A DNA stretch of 64,000 bases from JANLTX01 sp049840835. GTDB taxonomy: Bacteria > Armatimonadota > Armatimonadia > Armatimonadales > Armatimonadaceae. This document shows positions 25,969 through 36,318 of this stretch, one piece after another. A program made the position numbers and the translations under genes. The notes under the pieces are model-generated. The model ran no database searches. It had not been told where the DNA came from and saw only the letters and a list, made by a program, of their open reading frames with translations. The stretch lies in NCBI GenBank assembly GCA_049840835.1, contig JASGJG010000010.1, forward strand, positions 62,001-126,000. The letters run 5' to 3'. Within the stretch, counting starts at the first letter, position 1. Each line of letters begins with the position of its first letter.

Positions 25969-26009
25969 CTGCCTTTCCGGATAGGGAATCTGGAGGTAGT
26001 GAAATACCC

Positions 26010-26585
26010 ATGAGACGAATTGTAGTTACCGAGTTTGTATCGCTAGATGGGGTCATGGAAGCGCCTGGTGGAGAGCCGGGTTACAAGCACAGTGGCTGGG
26101 TAGCAAGGCACTCCGGCATGGACTGGTTCCCGTATAAGAACGACGAGCTATTCGCCCACGATGCTCTGCTCTATGGGCGTAAGACCTACGACGGAATGGC
26201 GGCTGCCTGGCCAACGCGCGAAGGGGACTACGCCGACCGCATGAACGCTCTGCCCAAGTACGTGGCCTCCACAACTCTGACAGACCCGGAGTGGAACAAT
26301 ACAACTGTGCTACAGGGAGATACCGCCGAAGCCGTGCGGCAACTCAAGGCGCAGGAAGGCGGCGATATTCTGATCTTCGGTAGCAATACCCTGGTGCAAT
26401 ATCTCCGAGAGCATGACCTGGTAGATGAGTACCGCCTGATGATCTTCCCGGTAGTGCTGGGCAGCGGTATGCGCCTGTTTGAAAACTCTGAGGATGCGAA
26501 GGGCTTGAAACTGATAGATAGCCGCCGCTTTGATTCCGGCGTAATGGTGCTTGCTTACGAAGTCGATAAAACACCCACGGCTTAG
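26010..26585 (+). CDS. RibD C-terminal/dihydrofolate reductase-like family protein
   Basis: A 191-residue protein of the RibD_C fold: MRRIVVTEFVSLDGVMEAPGG at the N-terminus, LLYGRKTYDGMAAAWP, GGDILIFGSNTLVQYLREHDLVDEYRLMIFPVVLGSGMRLF. These YwjB/YyaP-like proteins bind NADPH, but their substrates are mostly unknown. A GGAGG-like site (TGGAGGTAGTG) lies 12-14 bases before the ATG. It is followed by a strong terminator. Confidence 0.9.
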   Translation: MRRIVVTEFVSLDGVMEAPGGEPGYKHSGWVARHSGMDWFPYKNDELFAHDALLYGRKTYDGMAAAWPTREGDYADRMNALPKYVASTTLTDPEWNNTTVLQGDTAEAVRQLKAQEGGDILIFGSNTLVQYLREHDLVDEYRLMIFPVVLGSGMRLFENSEDAKGLKLIDSRRFDSGVMVLAYEVDKTPTA

Positions 26586-26597
26586 ATTGGGTATATG

Positions 26598-26627
26598 GCC
26601 CCTCGCTCAATTGGAGCGAGGGGCTTG
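26598..26627 (+). terminator. Rho-independent terminator
   Basis: Stem GCCCCTCGCTC / GAGCGAGGGGC with a 5-base loop, then TTGTTTT. A TATAAT hexamer (26631-26636) starts seven bases later and should drive the next gene. Confidence 0.85.
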
Positions 26628-26634
26628 TTTTATA

Positions 26635-27327
26635 ATGGGGCATAGAGAGACATTGGACTTTATCTCTAAGGACTTCCCTGTAAGGCTAGGGATTGGCTTT
26701 ATCAAAGTAGGGATGAATGATTTCGCCAATGAGATTTTGCAATGGCGAGCGAAGCTAGGGCACAAATGCAGGCGGTCTGATTTTCAGAAGCAGGAGCATC
26801 TTCCCACATCTCTTCTGGGCTATACATCTGCACCCTGGGATAGGGAACTGATTGTCAGTACGCAATCGGACTGGGTGGCTTACTTTAACAATTCGTTTCA
26901 GGGAACAGATGGTTTTGGAGTGCTATCGTACCTGAGCCAGAAAATGGGTTGTCCGGGGCTATTTATCCATTGCAGTAGTGACAGTCCTCGGGTGGAAAAG
27001 AACGGTATGTATGTGGGCCGAGGAATATTGGAATTCGGGGATGAGGAGCATGCCCTGAACACACGGCGCAGTGCCATGGTGTTAGATGATGGAGGGCGAT
27101 GGACCTACGTGGAAGAGGGAGAGCTCTCTGGATTCTCAGCTATAGATGGGTTTCACCAGGAAGACATAAAGAGTAGGCTGAGCTTGGAATATATCCAGCA
27201 GTACTGTGAAAGGCTGGGGATTTCAGTTTTCGACGAAGAGTTTTATACGGGGAAGGGATGCCTGATAGAGAATTTGAGTGCTCGGAAGTGGAAAAGGCGT
27301 TGTAGGGATATTAGCTCGTATGCCTAA
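26635..27327 (+). CDS. Conserved-looking hypothetical protein
   Basis: Up to 230 residues from ATG 26635. Since a TATAAT hexamer overlaps that ATG (26631-26636), translation may instead begin at TTG 26653. I do not recognise the family by name. Visible features are WVAYFNNSFQGTDGFGVLSYLSQKMGCPGLFIHCSSDSP, the aromatic strand GDEEHALNTRRSAMVLDDGGRWTYVEEG, and a C-terminal helix (RLSLEYIQQYCERLGISVFDEEFY). It looks like a compact soluble alpha/beta protein. It stands alone between two terminators. Confidence 0.7.
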   Translation: MGHRETLDFISKDFPVRLGIGFIKVGMNDFANEILQWRAKLGHKCRRSDFQKQEHLPTSLLGYTSAPWDRELIVSTQSDWVAYFNNSFQGTDGFGVLSYLSQKMGCPGLFIHCSSDSPRVEKNGMYVGRGILEFGDEEHALNTRRSAMVLDDGGRWTYVEEGELSGFSAIDGFHQEDIKSRLSLEYIQQYCERLGISVFDEEFYTGKGCLIENLSARKWKRRCRDISSYA

Positions 27328-27331
27328 TAAA

Positions 27332-27373
27332 AAGTCAGCCCGCCAGAGGAGGGTTTTTCTGGCGGGCTGACTT
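27332..27373. terminator. Bidirectional rho-independent terminator
   Basis: A perfect 16-bp stem AAGTCAGCCCGCCAGA / TCTGGCGGGCTGACTT with a 10-base loop, between the convergent hypothetical gene and RND permease gene. Confidence 0.88.
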
Positions 27374-27389
27374 GCTTTAGCACTGGGGG

Positions 27390-30300
27390 TTAGTGGCCTT
27401 TGTGCTTTTCTTCTTGAGAAGGTGCATCGTTCGTGCTCTCGCGTTCTTCACTCGTATGGCCATCTGTTTTGGGAGTGTCATGGTGGCGGGAAAGACGCTC
27501 CCCTAAGCGGTCGAACAGAGAGTAGACACAGGGCACTACGAACAGTGTCAGAGCGGTGGAGGTGATAAGGCCGCCGATAACTGCTGTTGCGAGAGGCGCC
27601 TGAGTCTCTGTACCTTCACCGATAGCCAGGGCAAGCGGGAGCATACCCAGCACAGCAGCAGAGGTGGTCATGAGAATCGGGCGCAAGCGAGTGGGACTGG
27701 CCTTCAGAATGGCTTCATCGCGGGCCATACCCTGTTCCCGGAGCTGGCGGGTGTAGTCTACTAGCAAGATACCGTTCTTCACCACGATACCGACCAGCAT
27801 CAGTAGCCCGATGAAGGCGGTGATACCGAACGCCCGGTTCGATAGGAACAGAGCCAGCACCACGCCGACTACGCAGAGAGGTACCGAGGTCAGAACAATG
27901 AGCGGGGAAATCAGCGACTCGAACTGGGAGGCCAGCAGCATGTAGATGAGCGCTATGGCTAACAGCACAGCTACACCTAACCCCGCGAACTCCTGAGCAC
28001 GGCGGCGCTGATTGGGACCGAAATCCCAGCTTGTTCCCTGGGGAAACTCCATTTTGTCCAGCTTGGCGCGGACATCGGCTTCGACTTCACTCAGGGAGCG
28101 GTCAGACAGTCGCCCCGTTACGGCGATATAGCGCTGGCGGTCCAGGCGGGTGATTTCGTTCGGACCCAGCGCCTCTACAGGTTTGGCTACCTGACCGAGC
28201 GGGATAGACTGAGTGTTCGTTCCCAGGCTGGGAGAGACAGGAATCTCTTTCAGCTTCTCAATCGATTTTCGCTCTGCCTCAGGAAGCTGCACGTAAATAG
28301 GATACTGGAAGCCCTTTTCCTGGTAGTAGGTTGCCAGGGCACCGCTGGTGCTCGCCGATATCGCGGAGCCGATATCGCTGAAGGCGATACCCATACTCAG
28401 CGCTTTCTCGCGATCCACAGTCCACTGTAGTTCCGGAGTCGCATCCTGCACGGAAAGGTCCACACCTTCCAGGCCGGGTATCTCTTTCAGAGTGTCCATG
28501 ACCGCATTTGCCTGCTTCGTGACCGCGTCGATATCCTGTCCAAAGACATCCACCTCCACGTTACTGGGGCCACCGGTCAGAATCTGGGTGACCAGGTCGT
28601 AGGGACTGACGGTAATGCGCGCGCCAGGAATCCGTGAGAGCTCCTTCTGAACATCCTTGATGATGTCGTTCGTGGACTTCTTGCGGTTTTGTTTCAGGTG
28701 CACCGTAGCAGAACCGGTGTAACTGGTCTGCCCACGCGCCGAACCTCGAAGGCTCAGTGTCGCACCAGATGCCGAGAAGACGACATCGACATCCGGGTTC
28801 TTCATCAGAACTTTCTCGATCTCACGCACAGCGGGATCGGTTTTCGCCAGAGCCGTTCCAATCGGCAGGCGCAGGTTCACGGTGAAGTCGCCGGAGTCGG
28901 TCTGAGGTAGTAGCTCCGTGCCGATCCAGGGAACCAGAGGAAGGCAGGAGGCGGAGATACCTATCGCGGCAGCCAGGGTAAGCCAGGGGCGCTTCAGGCA
29001 CCACTCCAGCTTCTCTCGGTAGCTTTCGTCTAAGCGGTCTAAAACGCGCCCTGCCCAGTCAAAGAAGCGCCCCTGGCCATGGAGAGAGTCACCGTCCTTG
29101 ATCAGGCGCGATGCCAACATAGGTACGACAGTGGTTGCGTCCAGCAGGGAGACCGCCAGTGAGAAGATAACCACCAGCGCGAACTGGGTGAACATCTGCC
29201 CGGACTGGCCTTTGACCAGCAGCAGCGGCAGGAAGACTACCATGACGGTAATCGTGGACGCTATGACCGCCGAGAATATCTCGTTTGCTCCGGCGATAGC
29301 CGCTTCCCGCGGACTCAGCCCGTTCTTTCTACGTGCCGGAAGATGTTCTCCAGGACCACCACGGCATCGTCTACGATAAGGCCTGTGGCCAGAGCGAGAC
29401 CGGAGAGCGAGATAGTGTTGAGAGTGAATCCACAGAAGTACAGCAGGGCAAAGGTGGAGACAATACTGGTGGGAATACTCAGCGCCACCACCAGAGTGGA
29501 GCGAATCGAACGCAGGAAGAACAGCAGCACCAGAATGGCAAGTACCGCTGAGATCATGGAGGTTACTTGCAGATCGGTGATGGAGTGCTCAATGAACTTG
29601 GACTGGTCATACGCCAGCGCGAACTTGAGATTCGGGTAGAGCTTCTTAACACGCTCGATACGCTCCTCGACCGCCTGCGCCGTGTGGACCGTGTTCGCCT
29701 CGCTCTGCTTGGTGATAGCGAGGCCTATGGCCGGTTCGCCATTCAGGCGGGTGTAGATACGGGTCTCTTGATTGGCATCTCGGATGTTCGCGACAGCGGA
29801 GAGAGGAACCTGGCTACCGTTCTTGGTGGGTAGCGGGATATTCCCTAGCTCCTCCAGCGACGTCACATAGCCTACAGAGCGGAGGGTCAGCTTACGGTCG
29901 CCCACCTTGGCAATACCCGCAGGCATGTTGACATTTTCGTCGGCCAAACGGCGCTGAATCTGCCCCAGGGTCAGACCATGCGCTACCAGTTTCTGTGGGT
30001 CAACCTCCACCATGATCGCGCGGACTTCACCACCGGTAACGGTGGCTGCTCCCACGCCATCGGCAGACTCTATCAGCGGGACGATTTCATTCTGCAGCAG
30101 AGTGCGCAGCTTTACCGTGTTCGGCTCGCCAGAAACAGCATAGATCTGAATCGGCAGCGACGATGGGTCGAACTTGAAGACTACGGGGGGCTGAAGAGTA
30201 GGGTCGGTTGGCAGCTGGCTCTTGGCGCGCTGGATCATCTGCAGGATGTCTACAGCGGCCTGACCCATATCTGTACCCCAGGCGAACGAGACACGAACAG

Positions 30301-30568
30301 AGGAACTGCCGGTAGATGTGCTGGAGGAAATCTCCTCGATTCCAGGCGCGGAGCTGACTGCCTGCTCAATCGGGCGCGTGACCTGGGTCTCTAGCTCCTG
30401 CGGCGCTACGTTAGGCCAGGTAGTTGAGATGACTACCGTTGGGGGGGTGACCTTGGGGAGTAGGTCCACAGGGAGTCGACCCAGACAAACGGCGCCAAGT
30501 AAGACCAGCGCCGCGATACGCATGATGACAGAGACGGGGTGTTTTACGGAGAACCCGGCAATATTCAT
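27390..30568 (-). CDS. RND efflux permease 1 (HAE1 family), single-base frameshift
   Basis: The joined product is about 1059 aa. The N-terminal half (MNIAGFSVKHPVSVIMRIAAL...) has the first membrane helix, porter domain and the conserved GLATGLIVDDAVVVLENIFRHVE. The frame then ends early. Adding one A to the run at 29326-29328 (TTT on the plus strand) continues it as KNGLSPREAAIAGANEIFSAVIASTITVMVVFLPLL, which is the expected helix 4-5 region. The second half is complete, including FIGLLMLVGIVVKNGILLVDYTRQLREQG. It exports drugs or lipophilic compounds using the proton gradient, with the adaptor encoded 4 bases overlapping upstream (ATGA). The His/Asp/Glu-rich C-terminus is odd but not diagnostic. 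Confidence 0.9.
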
Positions 30569-32211
30569 TTCGCCTGGCCTCCTTCCCCTTTCTTTCCGGC
30601 TCGCTCACCCTTCGAGCCGTCGGGACCACCGCCTCCGCCCTTCTCGCTGCCATCTCGCACCTTCTGGCCATCTTTCACAGGGGAGAACGTGAGAGTAACT
30701 ACCTTCTCGCCCGCCGAAACGCCAGAGACCACTTCCACACGGTCACCGAGCTTCTTGCCCAGCGTCACCTCGCGGGTCACCGCTTCACCGTCATCTTTAA
30801 TAACGGTGATCGTGGTGCCTTTCTTACCGGTGCGTACGGCATCGGTGGGAACGGCTACCGCGATATTCAGGGTTGCAGCTTTCAGCGTGGCGCGGGCGAA
30901 CATACCGGGGCGTAGTGCACCACTGGAGTTCGCCATACGGATACGAACAAGTAGCTGTCGACTCTCCGGGTCCGCAGCGGGGTTTACTTCGGTGACTACA
31001 CCCTGCACTGTTTTGTTCGGGAAAGCCAGTGTTGCCTGTGTGCCCGGTCCGATTCGGGGGGCATTCTCTACCGGCACCCTCACAGAAACATAAACCGGGT
31101 CGATTTTGGAAATCTCTAAAATCGTGCCACCGGCTGCGGCAACCGTACCTTCATCAGAGACTCGCTTGGTCACGTAACCATCTATGGGAGATGTCAGGCT
31201 GGTCTCTCCTAAGCGGCCCTGCGCCTGGTCAACAAGCGCTTGTGTTGCTTGCACCGAAGCGGCCAGAGCGGCCAGGTTTCGCTGATAGGCTTCCGGCTGA
31301 GCACGGTTCGCACGGGCAAGCTTGAGGCTCGCTTCTGCCTGAATGCGTTTCGCCCGCGAAGTCGCCAGATCTGCTACTGCTTTGCGATTCGCCACCGCTG
31401 CCTGGTTCTTCACCGCATCGCGCTGGGCTATAGAAGAGGTCACAGCGGCCTTGGCGACTGAGACACGACCATCTGCCGTGGTTACGCTGCCTTCTTGAAC
31501 CTGGGCTTTCGTTCGGAGATTATCGGCGACCTGCTGGGAGATAAATCCCTTTTCCAGAAGCCGGTCATTGCGGTCGCTTTCGGCTTTAGCATTCACTAGA
31601 GTGACCTTGGCAGCATCTAGATCGGCGCGAGCGTTCGATTCCGCTAACTTGGCCTGGGCAATCTTCGCATCGGAATCGGCAACCTGAGCGCGCCCGGCGC
31701 TGGCTGTAGCCTCTACTGTCCGTGTGAACTGTGCTTCCTCGGCACGGGCAGACTCCAGAGCGGCCTGCGCCTGATCTACTCCTGTGCTGGCTTCTACTGA
31801 GGTTGCATTTTTGGTCGTCTCCGCCTGCGCCAGGCGCGCTCTAGCTTCCGCGAGCGCTGCCTGCTGCTGGAGCAAGGTAGTACGAAGCTCAGCAGGGTCT
31901 AACCGAACCAGGACCTGCCCTGCCCGCACACGGTCGCCTTCTCGCACACCAATCCAGTTGATACGGAGGGAGACTCGCGACGAAATGTTGGACACCAGGC
32001 TGGCCTCAATACTACCAACCCCAGTAACCGTTTCGTCGAGCTGTGTGGGACCTGCTACGGTGGTTTCCACAGCAGGAGACATTCCTTTACGCTTTGTTTG
32101 CGTGGCGACTAGGTCCCGTGCCGCCGCCTTTTTCTCGCCAAGCCTCCAGAAGATGATGCCTCCAAGGACACCCAAAGAAACTACACCTGAGACTACGCGA
32201 ACCCATTTCAT
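30565..32211 (-). CDS. RND periplasmic adaptor (membrane fusion protein) 1
   Basis: A 548-residue adaptor. It has an N-terminal anchor helix (VVSGVVSLGVLGGIIFW), a first lipoyl half (SRVSLRINWIGVREGDRVRAGQVLVRLDP), a very long Ala/Gln-rich coiled-coil hairpin (~115-330), the second lipoyl half (TSLTSPIDGYVTKRVSDEG), then beta-barrel and membrane-proximal domains. The C-terminal ~35 residues are Gly/Lys-rich (EKGGGGGPDGSKGERAGKK). It bridges permease 1 to an outer-membrane channel. No channel gene is attached to this pair, so it may share the TolC-like protein at 37.9 kb. The stop overlaps the permease start (ATGA). Confidence 0.92.
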   Translation of the reverse strand: MKWVRVVSGVVSLGVLGGIIFWRLGEKKAAARDLVATQTKRKGMSPAVETTVAGPTQLDETVTGVGSIEASLVSNISSRVSLRINWIGVREGDRVRAGQVLVRLDPAELRTTLLQQQAALAEARARLAQAETTKNATSVEASTGVDQAQAALESARAEEAQFTRTVEATASAGRAQVADSDAKIAQAKLAESNARADLDAAKVTLVNAKAESDRNDRLLEKGFISQQVADNLRTKAQVQEGSVTTADGRVSVAKAAVTSSIAQRDAVKNQAAVANRKAVADLATSRAKRIQAEASLKLARANRAQPEAYQRNLAALAASVQATQALVDQAQGRLGETSLTSPIDGYVTKRVSDEGTVAAAGGTILEISKIDPVYVSVRVPVENAPRIGPGTQATLAFPNKTVQGVVTEVNPAADPESRQLLVRIRMANSSGALRPGMFARATLKAATLNIAVAVPTDAVRTGKKGTTITVIKDDGEAVTREVTLGKKLGDRVEVVSGVSAGEKVVTLTFSPVKDGQKVRDGSEKGGGGGPDGSKGERAGKKGEGGQAK

Positions 32212-32379
32212 GCTGAAAAACTCCAGGTTGCTGCCGACAACCTCACCTTAGAGTGTACCCTTTGCAGATTAAAGTAACGTGAGTCCGGACAGCACACACA
32301 AGGAAAGTGATTGTAAATAGCAACTCCAGAGGAGGCACTGTGCCCAAACTCACTACTTAGAATAGCGGACGAAGATAGT

Positions 32380-32400
32380 GTAGTTCCGAGTTTTTGGGAA
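32380..32400. promoter_or_regulatory. Possible MarR operator
   Basis: An inverted repeat GTTCC-N9-GGAAC lies about 35 bases before the MarR start, in the divergent region shared with the adaptor 1 gene. It has the position expected of an autoregulatory site, but there is no independent support. Confidence 0.25.
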
Positions 32401-32432
32401 CCTGGCGCATTATTTGGCGTTGGAATGTCAAC

Positions 32433-32891
32433 ATGTCAGCATCTCTAATCAAAACCGCAGAAGTGGAACAGCTCTCTCAAGCACTGCACGTTATGGCAGG
32501 GGTCTTCGATTTGAGTGCTGGCTTAGACCGCTTTCTCTCCGATATTCCTGTCGCCCAGCGCCGCTGCTTGGTCGTCCTATCTATCAAGGAAGGGGCTACT
32601 ATGCAGCAGCTAGCAACCCGGCTCGGCGCTAAGGCGCCAGCCATGTCTCAGGTAATAGACCGCCTTGTAAGACGTGGGGTAGTGGAGCGCCAGACCGATG
32701 ATATGGATCGCCGGGTGTGCCGTCTGTACCTTACAGATAGCGGGCGTAGCATGGTGCAGCACGCCCGCGGAGTTCAGGATGAGCGACTCCGCGGCGCTAT
32801 AGAGAGCCTGCGGCCCGATTTGCGCGAAAGCGTGTTGCACGGAATTCAAGCACTGAACAGCTACGAAGACCACGCAAAACAAATGCCCTGA
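32433..32891 (+). CDS. MarR family transcriptional regulator
   Basis: A 152-residue winged-helix regulator, starting at ATG 32433 (MSASLIKTAEVEQLSQAL). The DNA-binding core is LVVLSIKEGATMQQLATRLGAKAPAMSQVIDRLVRRGVVERQTDDMDRRVCRLYLTDSGRSM, with the wing DxDRR intact. It is divergent from the RND 1 adaptor gene and convergent with permease 2, so it most likely represses one or both efflux systems. Confidence 0.92.
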   Translation: MSASLIKTAEVEQLSQALHVMAGVFDLSAGLDRFLSDIPVAQRRCLVVLSIKEGATMQQLATRLGAKAPAMSQVIDRLVRRGVVERQTDDMDRRVCRLYLTDSGRSMVQHARGVQDERLRGAIESLRPDLRESVLHGIQALNSYEDHAKQMP

Positions 32892-32915
32892 GAATTTAAC
32901 TCTCAGGGCGTTTGT
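32885..32915. terminator. Bidirectional rho-independent terminator
   Basis: Stem GCCCTGAGA / TCTCAGGGC with a 7-base loop followed by GTTTGTTTT. The left arm overlaps the marR stop codon. It separates marR from the convergent permease 2 gene. Confidence 0.85.
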
Positions 32916-32932
32916 TTTATTAGCTAGTTTGT

Positions 32933-35900
32933 TTAGCGGTTGCCGAGGACTCGGTCTTTGATCTTACCGATTCCGATGCCAATGTCATCCACGACAGTGT
33001 AGGTACAGGGAATGACTAGCAGGGTCAGCACGCTAGAGAGGCTTAGACCACCCACAACCACGATACCAAGACCCTGGCGGAACTCGGCGCCGCGACCCAG
33101 TGCCATAGCAATGGGCAGCGCGCCCAGAATCTGGGCCAGCGTGGTCATGAGAATCGGGCGTAGTCGGGTTGGACCCGCTTCTGCCAGAGCATCCTCCCGG
33201 CGATAACCGCGCTGCACGCAGAGTGTTGGTGAAGTCCACCAGTAGAATGGCGTTCTTGGTTACCAGGCCCATGAGCATGATCACACCGATCATGGCAATG
33301 ATACTCAGGGGTTGCCCTGTGATTAACAGACCCAGCAGTCCACCCACCAGTGCCATAGGGATACTCAGCATGATGATGAATGGGTACAGCAGGTTGTTGA
33401 ACAAAGCCGCCATGAGCATGTAGACCAGGGTGATGGCGAGTCCGAGCGCGGTAACCATGTACACGCCCTCTTCTGCCATGGTGTTGGCCTCACCACCCCA
33501 CTTGTACTTGGCCTTGCCGAAGTCTAGCTTCTTGCAGCTCGGGGTCGATCTGCTGCTGCATGTTACCGATGACCTTGCCGGGAGCCAGGTAGGCACTGAC
33601 CGTAATCTGGCGCTGGCGGTTCTTGCGGTCGATCTTGGTCGGGCCGCTGCCCTCGATGGTCTTCGCAACGTCTCGGATTCGAATCGGAACATTGTTGCGG
33701 GTAGCCACAATGACCTCGCCTACATCTTGCACGCTGGAGCGGTCCAGTTTGTCGTACTGAATGCGGATATCGTACTGCTCACCGGCATCACGGAACTTCG
33801 CGTCTATGTTGCCTTCCACAGCATCGCGCAGGGCCTGCGCGACACCCTGAACACCCAGGTTCAGGTCGGCGGCACGCTCACGGTCGAGCACTACCTGTAC
33901 TTCCGGCTTGGAGGCCTTGAAGCTGATATCCGGGTTCAGAACGCCAGGGGTCTTGTCCAGAACAGCTTTGACCTTATTAGCGTCTCGCATCAGCTCATCG
34001 GTGTTGGGACCCACGATTTCGATCTGTACGGGGGCTGCACTACCGTTGAAGCCGGATACCTCGGCGGTGCGGATAGTAGCGCCGGGAATGTCTTTCACTC
34101 GGGCGCGGACTTCCTCAGCAATGGCGATGTCGGTCTTTTCCCGCATATCGCTCTTGTCCGTCCAGAACGTCATCCGATCCAGAGGACCGATCTTATCGAT
34201 CAGGCTCAGACGTACCTGCCCGAAGTTGGTGCCATTGTTGCTGCCGCCACCGAAACCGCCCGTACTGGTGGAACCTGCGCTGGAGGAGAGGAACTGGATC
34301 TCGCGCATATCGCGCACCTTGTCCTCAATCTGGTGGAGTACATCGCTGGTGGCTTCCAGGCTCGCTCCTGCGGGAAGCTCTACAGTGAGAGCAACCTGGC
34401 TCTGGTCCTGGCCCGGCGCGAACCGGAAGCCAAGCGGCTTACCCATGGTTCCTGAGGCAATCGCCACGGCAACTGTAATCGCGGCGCCAATGGCGGTCAC
34501 AATGAGCGGCTCCGCCGTGCGACGCTTTCGGATGATGCCGACCACAAAAATGATGGCACCGACCACGACCTGGATAATCGCCAGCGGCATGGCCATCTTG
34601 ATCGCGCCTGCACCAGAACCCGCCGTTGCCATCCAGAGGATGATTACTACCAGGGCGATATTACCGATGTAGAGCACGGTGCCACGATGGTGAAGCGCCC
34701 AGCGAAGTGCGCGCTCGTAGCCTTTTTCCAGCTTGTTGTAGAAGTTGTTCACCGCCCCAAAGAAGCCATTGTGCGCTTCTTTGTACTCACCCTTGCGGTA
34801 CCAGCGGCTGGCCAGCATGGGGGAGAGCGTGAAGCTCATGAGCAGCGAGAACAGGGTCGCCACGGCGACGGTGATACCGAAGGAGCGGAAGAACTGCCCC
34901 ACGATACCGCCCATGAAGGCCACCGGAACGAACACCACGACGTCTACCATGGTGATCGTGATAGCCGCCAGGCCGATTTCTCCACGACCATTTCGCGCGG
35001 CTTCTTCCGGGGTTTCACCGAGCGCTAAGTGCCGGTAGATGTTCTCGATAACGACGATGGAGTCGTCGACGAGGATACCTACTGCGAGCGAGAGACCCAG
35101 CAGAGTCATCGAGTTCAGAGTGAAGCCGATGGACGACATCACTAAGAACGTGGCGATGATACTGGTGGGAATAGCCAGCGCGACGATAAGCGTACCGCGG
35201 ACATTGTGCAGGAACGAGAAGACGATAAGAACGGCCAGAATCGCGCCAATGATAAGCGTGATTTCCACGTCCTTGAGGTTTTCCTCGGTGCGGATAGAGT
35301 CGTCCTGCGTGGTGGTGAACTCGATATCCGAAGGCAGGAGCTTCTTGAGGTCGCCCATCTTCGCCTTGACACCGTTAGCGATGTCTACCGTGTTACCATC
35401 ACTGGTCTTCTGGACCGCGACGATGACAGTATCAGAGGAAGGAGGCAGGTCCTTCTGGCCTTCGACACGCTGGCTGAGCGAGGCGTTCTCGGTGCGCTCC
35501 GCGATAATGTCGTCTACCGTTCCGATATCGGAAAGCAGCACGGTGCGGTCGGGGCTGCCGTTGCGGCCTTCAAAGCTCAGGCGCAGGCCCTTCAGCTCAT
35601 CTACCGTGGCAAACTCGCCGATCACCCGCACGGAGTAGTCGCGGTTTCCCTCGGTCACACGCCCAGAAGGGACATTCAGGTTCTGCGCCTTAATCGCGTT
35701 GGAGACATCGGTAACGGTCAGTCCCATAGCATCCAGGCGGGAGCGGTTCAGCGCCACGCGGATTTCGCGGGTGTCACCGCCCTGAATTACCACCGAGGAA
35801 ACACCACTGACGGCGCCCAGGAAGTCTTTCACCACGCGGTCGGCTAGGTCGCGAATCTCTCGTGAGGAGCGCCCGGATGTAGAGCGCATCGCCATATAGA

Positions 35901-36315
35901 GAATCGGTGCGCTAGTGGTGTTAGCCTTCTGAATCGTCGGCGCTTCCACTTCGCGGGGGAGCCCGGCACGTACACCATCTACCTTAGCGCGCACGTCGGC
36001 GGCAGCTACATCGGAGTTCGTCGAAAGGAAGAACTCGATGGAGACGACCGAGGTGCCCTGTTGTGAGGTACTGGTGACGTTTTTGACGCCGTTAACACTA
36101 CCCACCGCGTCTTCGATAGGCTTGGAGACCAGAGTTTCGATCTCACCCGGTCCCGCGCCAGGGTAGGCGGTCACCACCGTGATGTAGGGAAAGTCTACAC
36201 GCGGTGACTGCTCGGCGGGCATTTTCTTTAAGCCCTGAAGCCCCAGCACGATCAGCGCCCCGATGAGCATCAGGATCGCGACGGGCCGTTTAATCGCAAG
36301 ATTCGTTAGTCCCAT
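32933..36315 (-). CDS. RND efflux permease 2 (HAE1 family), two frameshifts
   Basis: The joined product is about 1127 aa in three frames. The first frame covers MGLTNLAIKRPVAILMLIGA... through LAVGILVDDSIVVIENIYRHL and most of the second porter half. It shifts near 33530, where dropping one C gives PELKKLDFGKAKYKWGGEA. A second shift near 33220-33230, again one extra base, joins LLVDFTNTLRQ to RGYRREDALAEAGPTRLRPILMT. The central segment carries GVIMLMGLVTKNAILLVDF. An enlarged membrane region at ~555-655 (GTVLYIGNIALVVIILWMATAGSG...) contains more hydrophobic sequence than usual. It is the last gene of the tetR-tolC-adaptor-permease operon. Confidence 0.88.
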
Positions 36316-36318
36316 GGC

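Noticed and set aside
27390..30568. Permease 1 as two separate half-transporters
   Set aside because: The halves join exactly with one added base and restore the helix 4-5 sequence conserved in HAE1 permeases.
33430..34455. 341-codon plus-strand open frame
   Set aside because: Antisense shadow of RND permease 2; the minus-strand protein is clearly conserved and the plus-strand translation has no motif.
35039..35847. Two ~200-codon plus-strand frames
   Set aside because: Both are antisense to the porter domain of RND permease 2.
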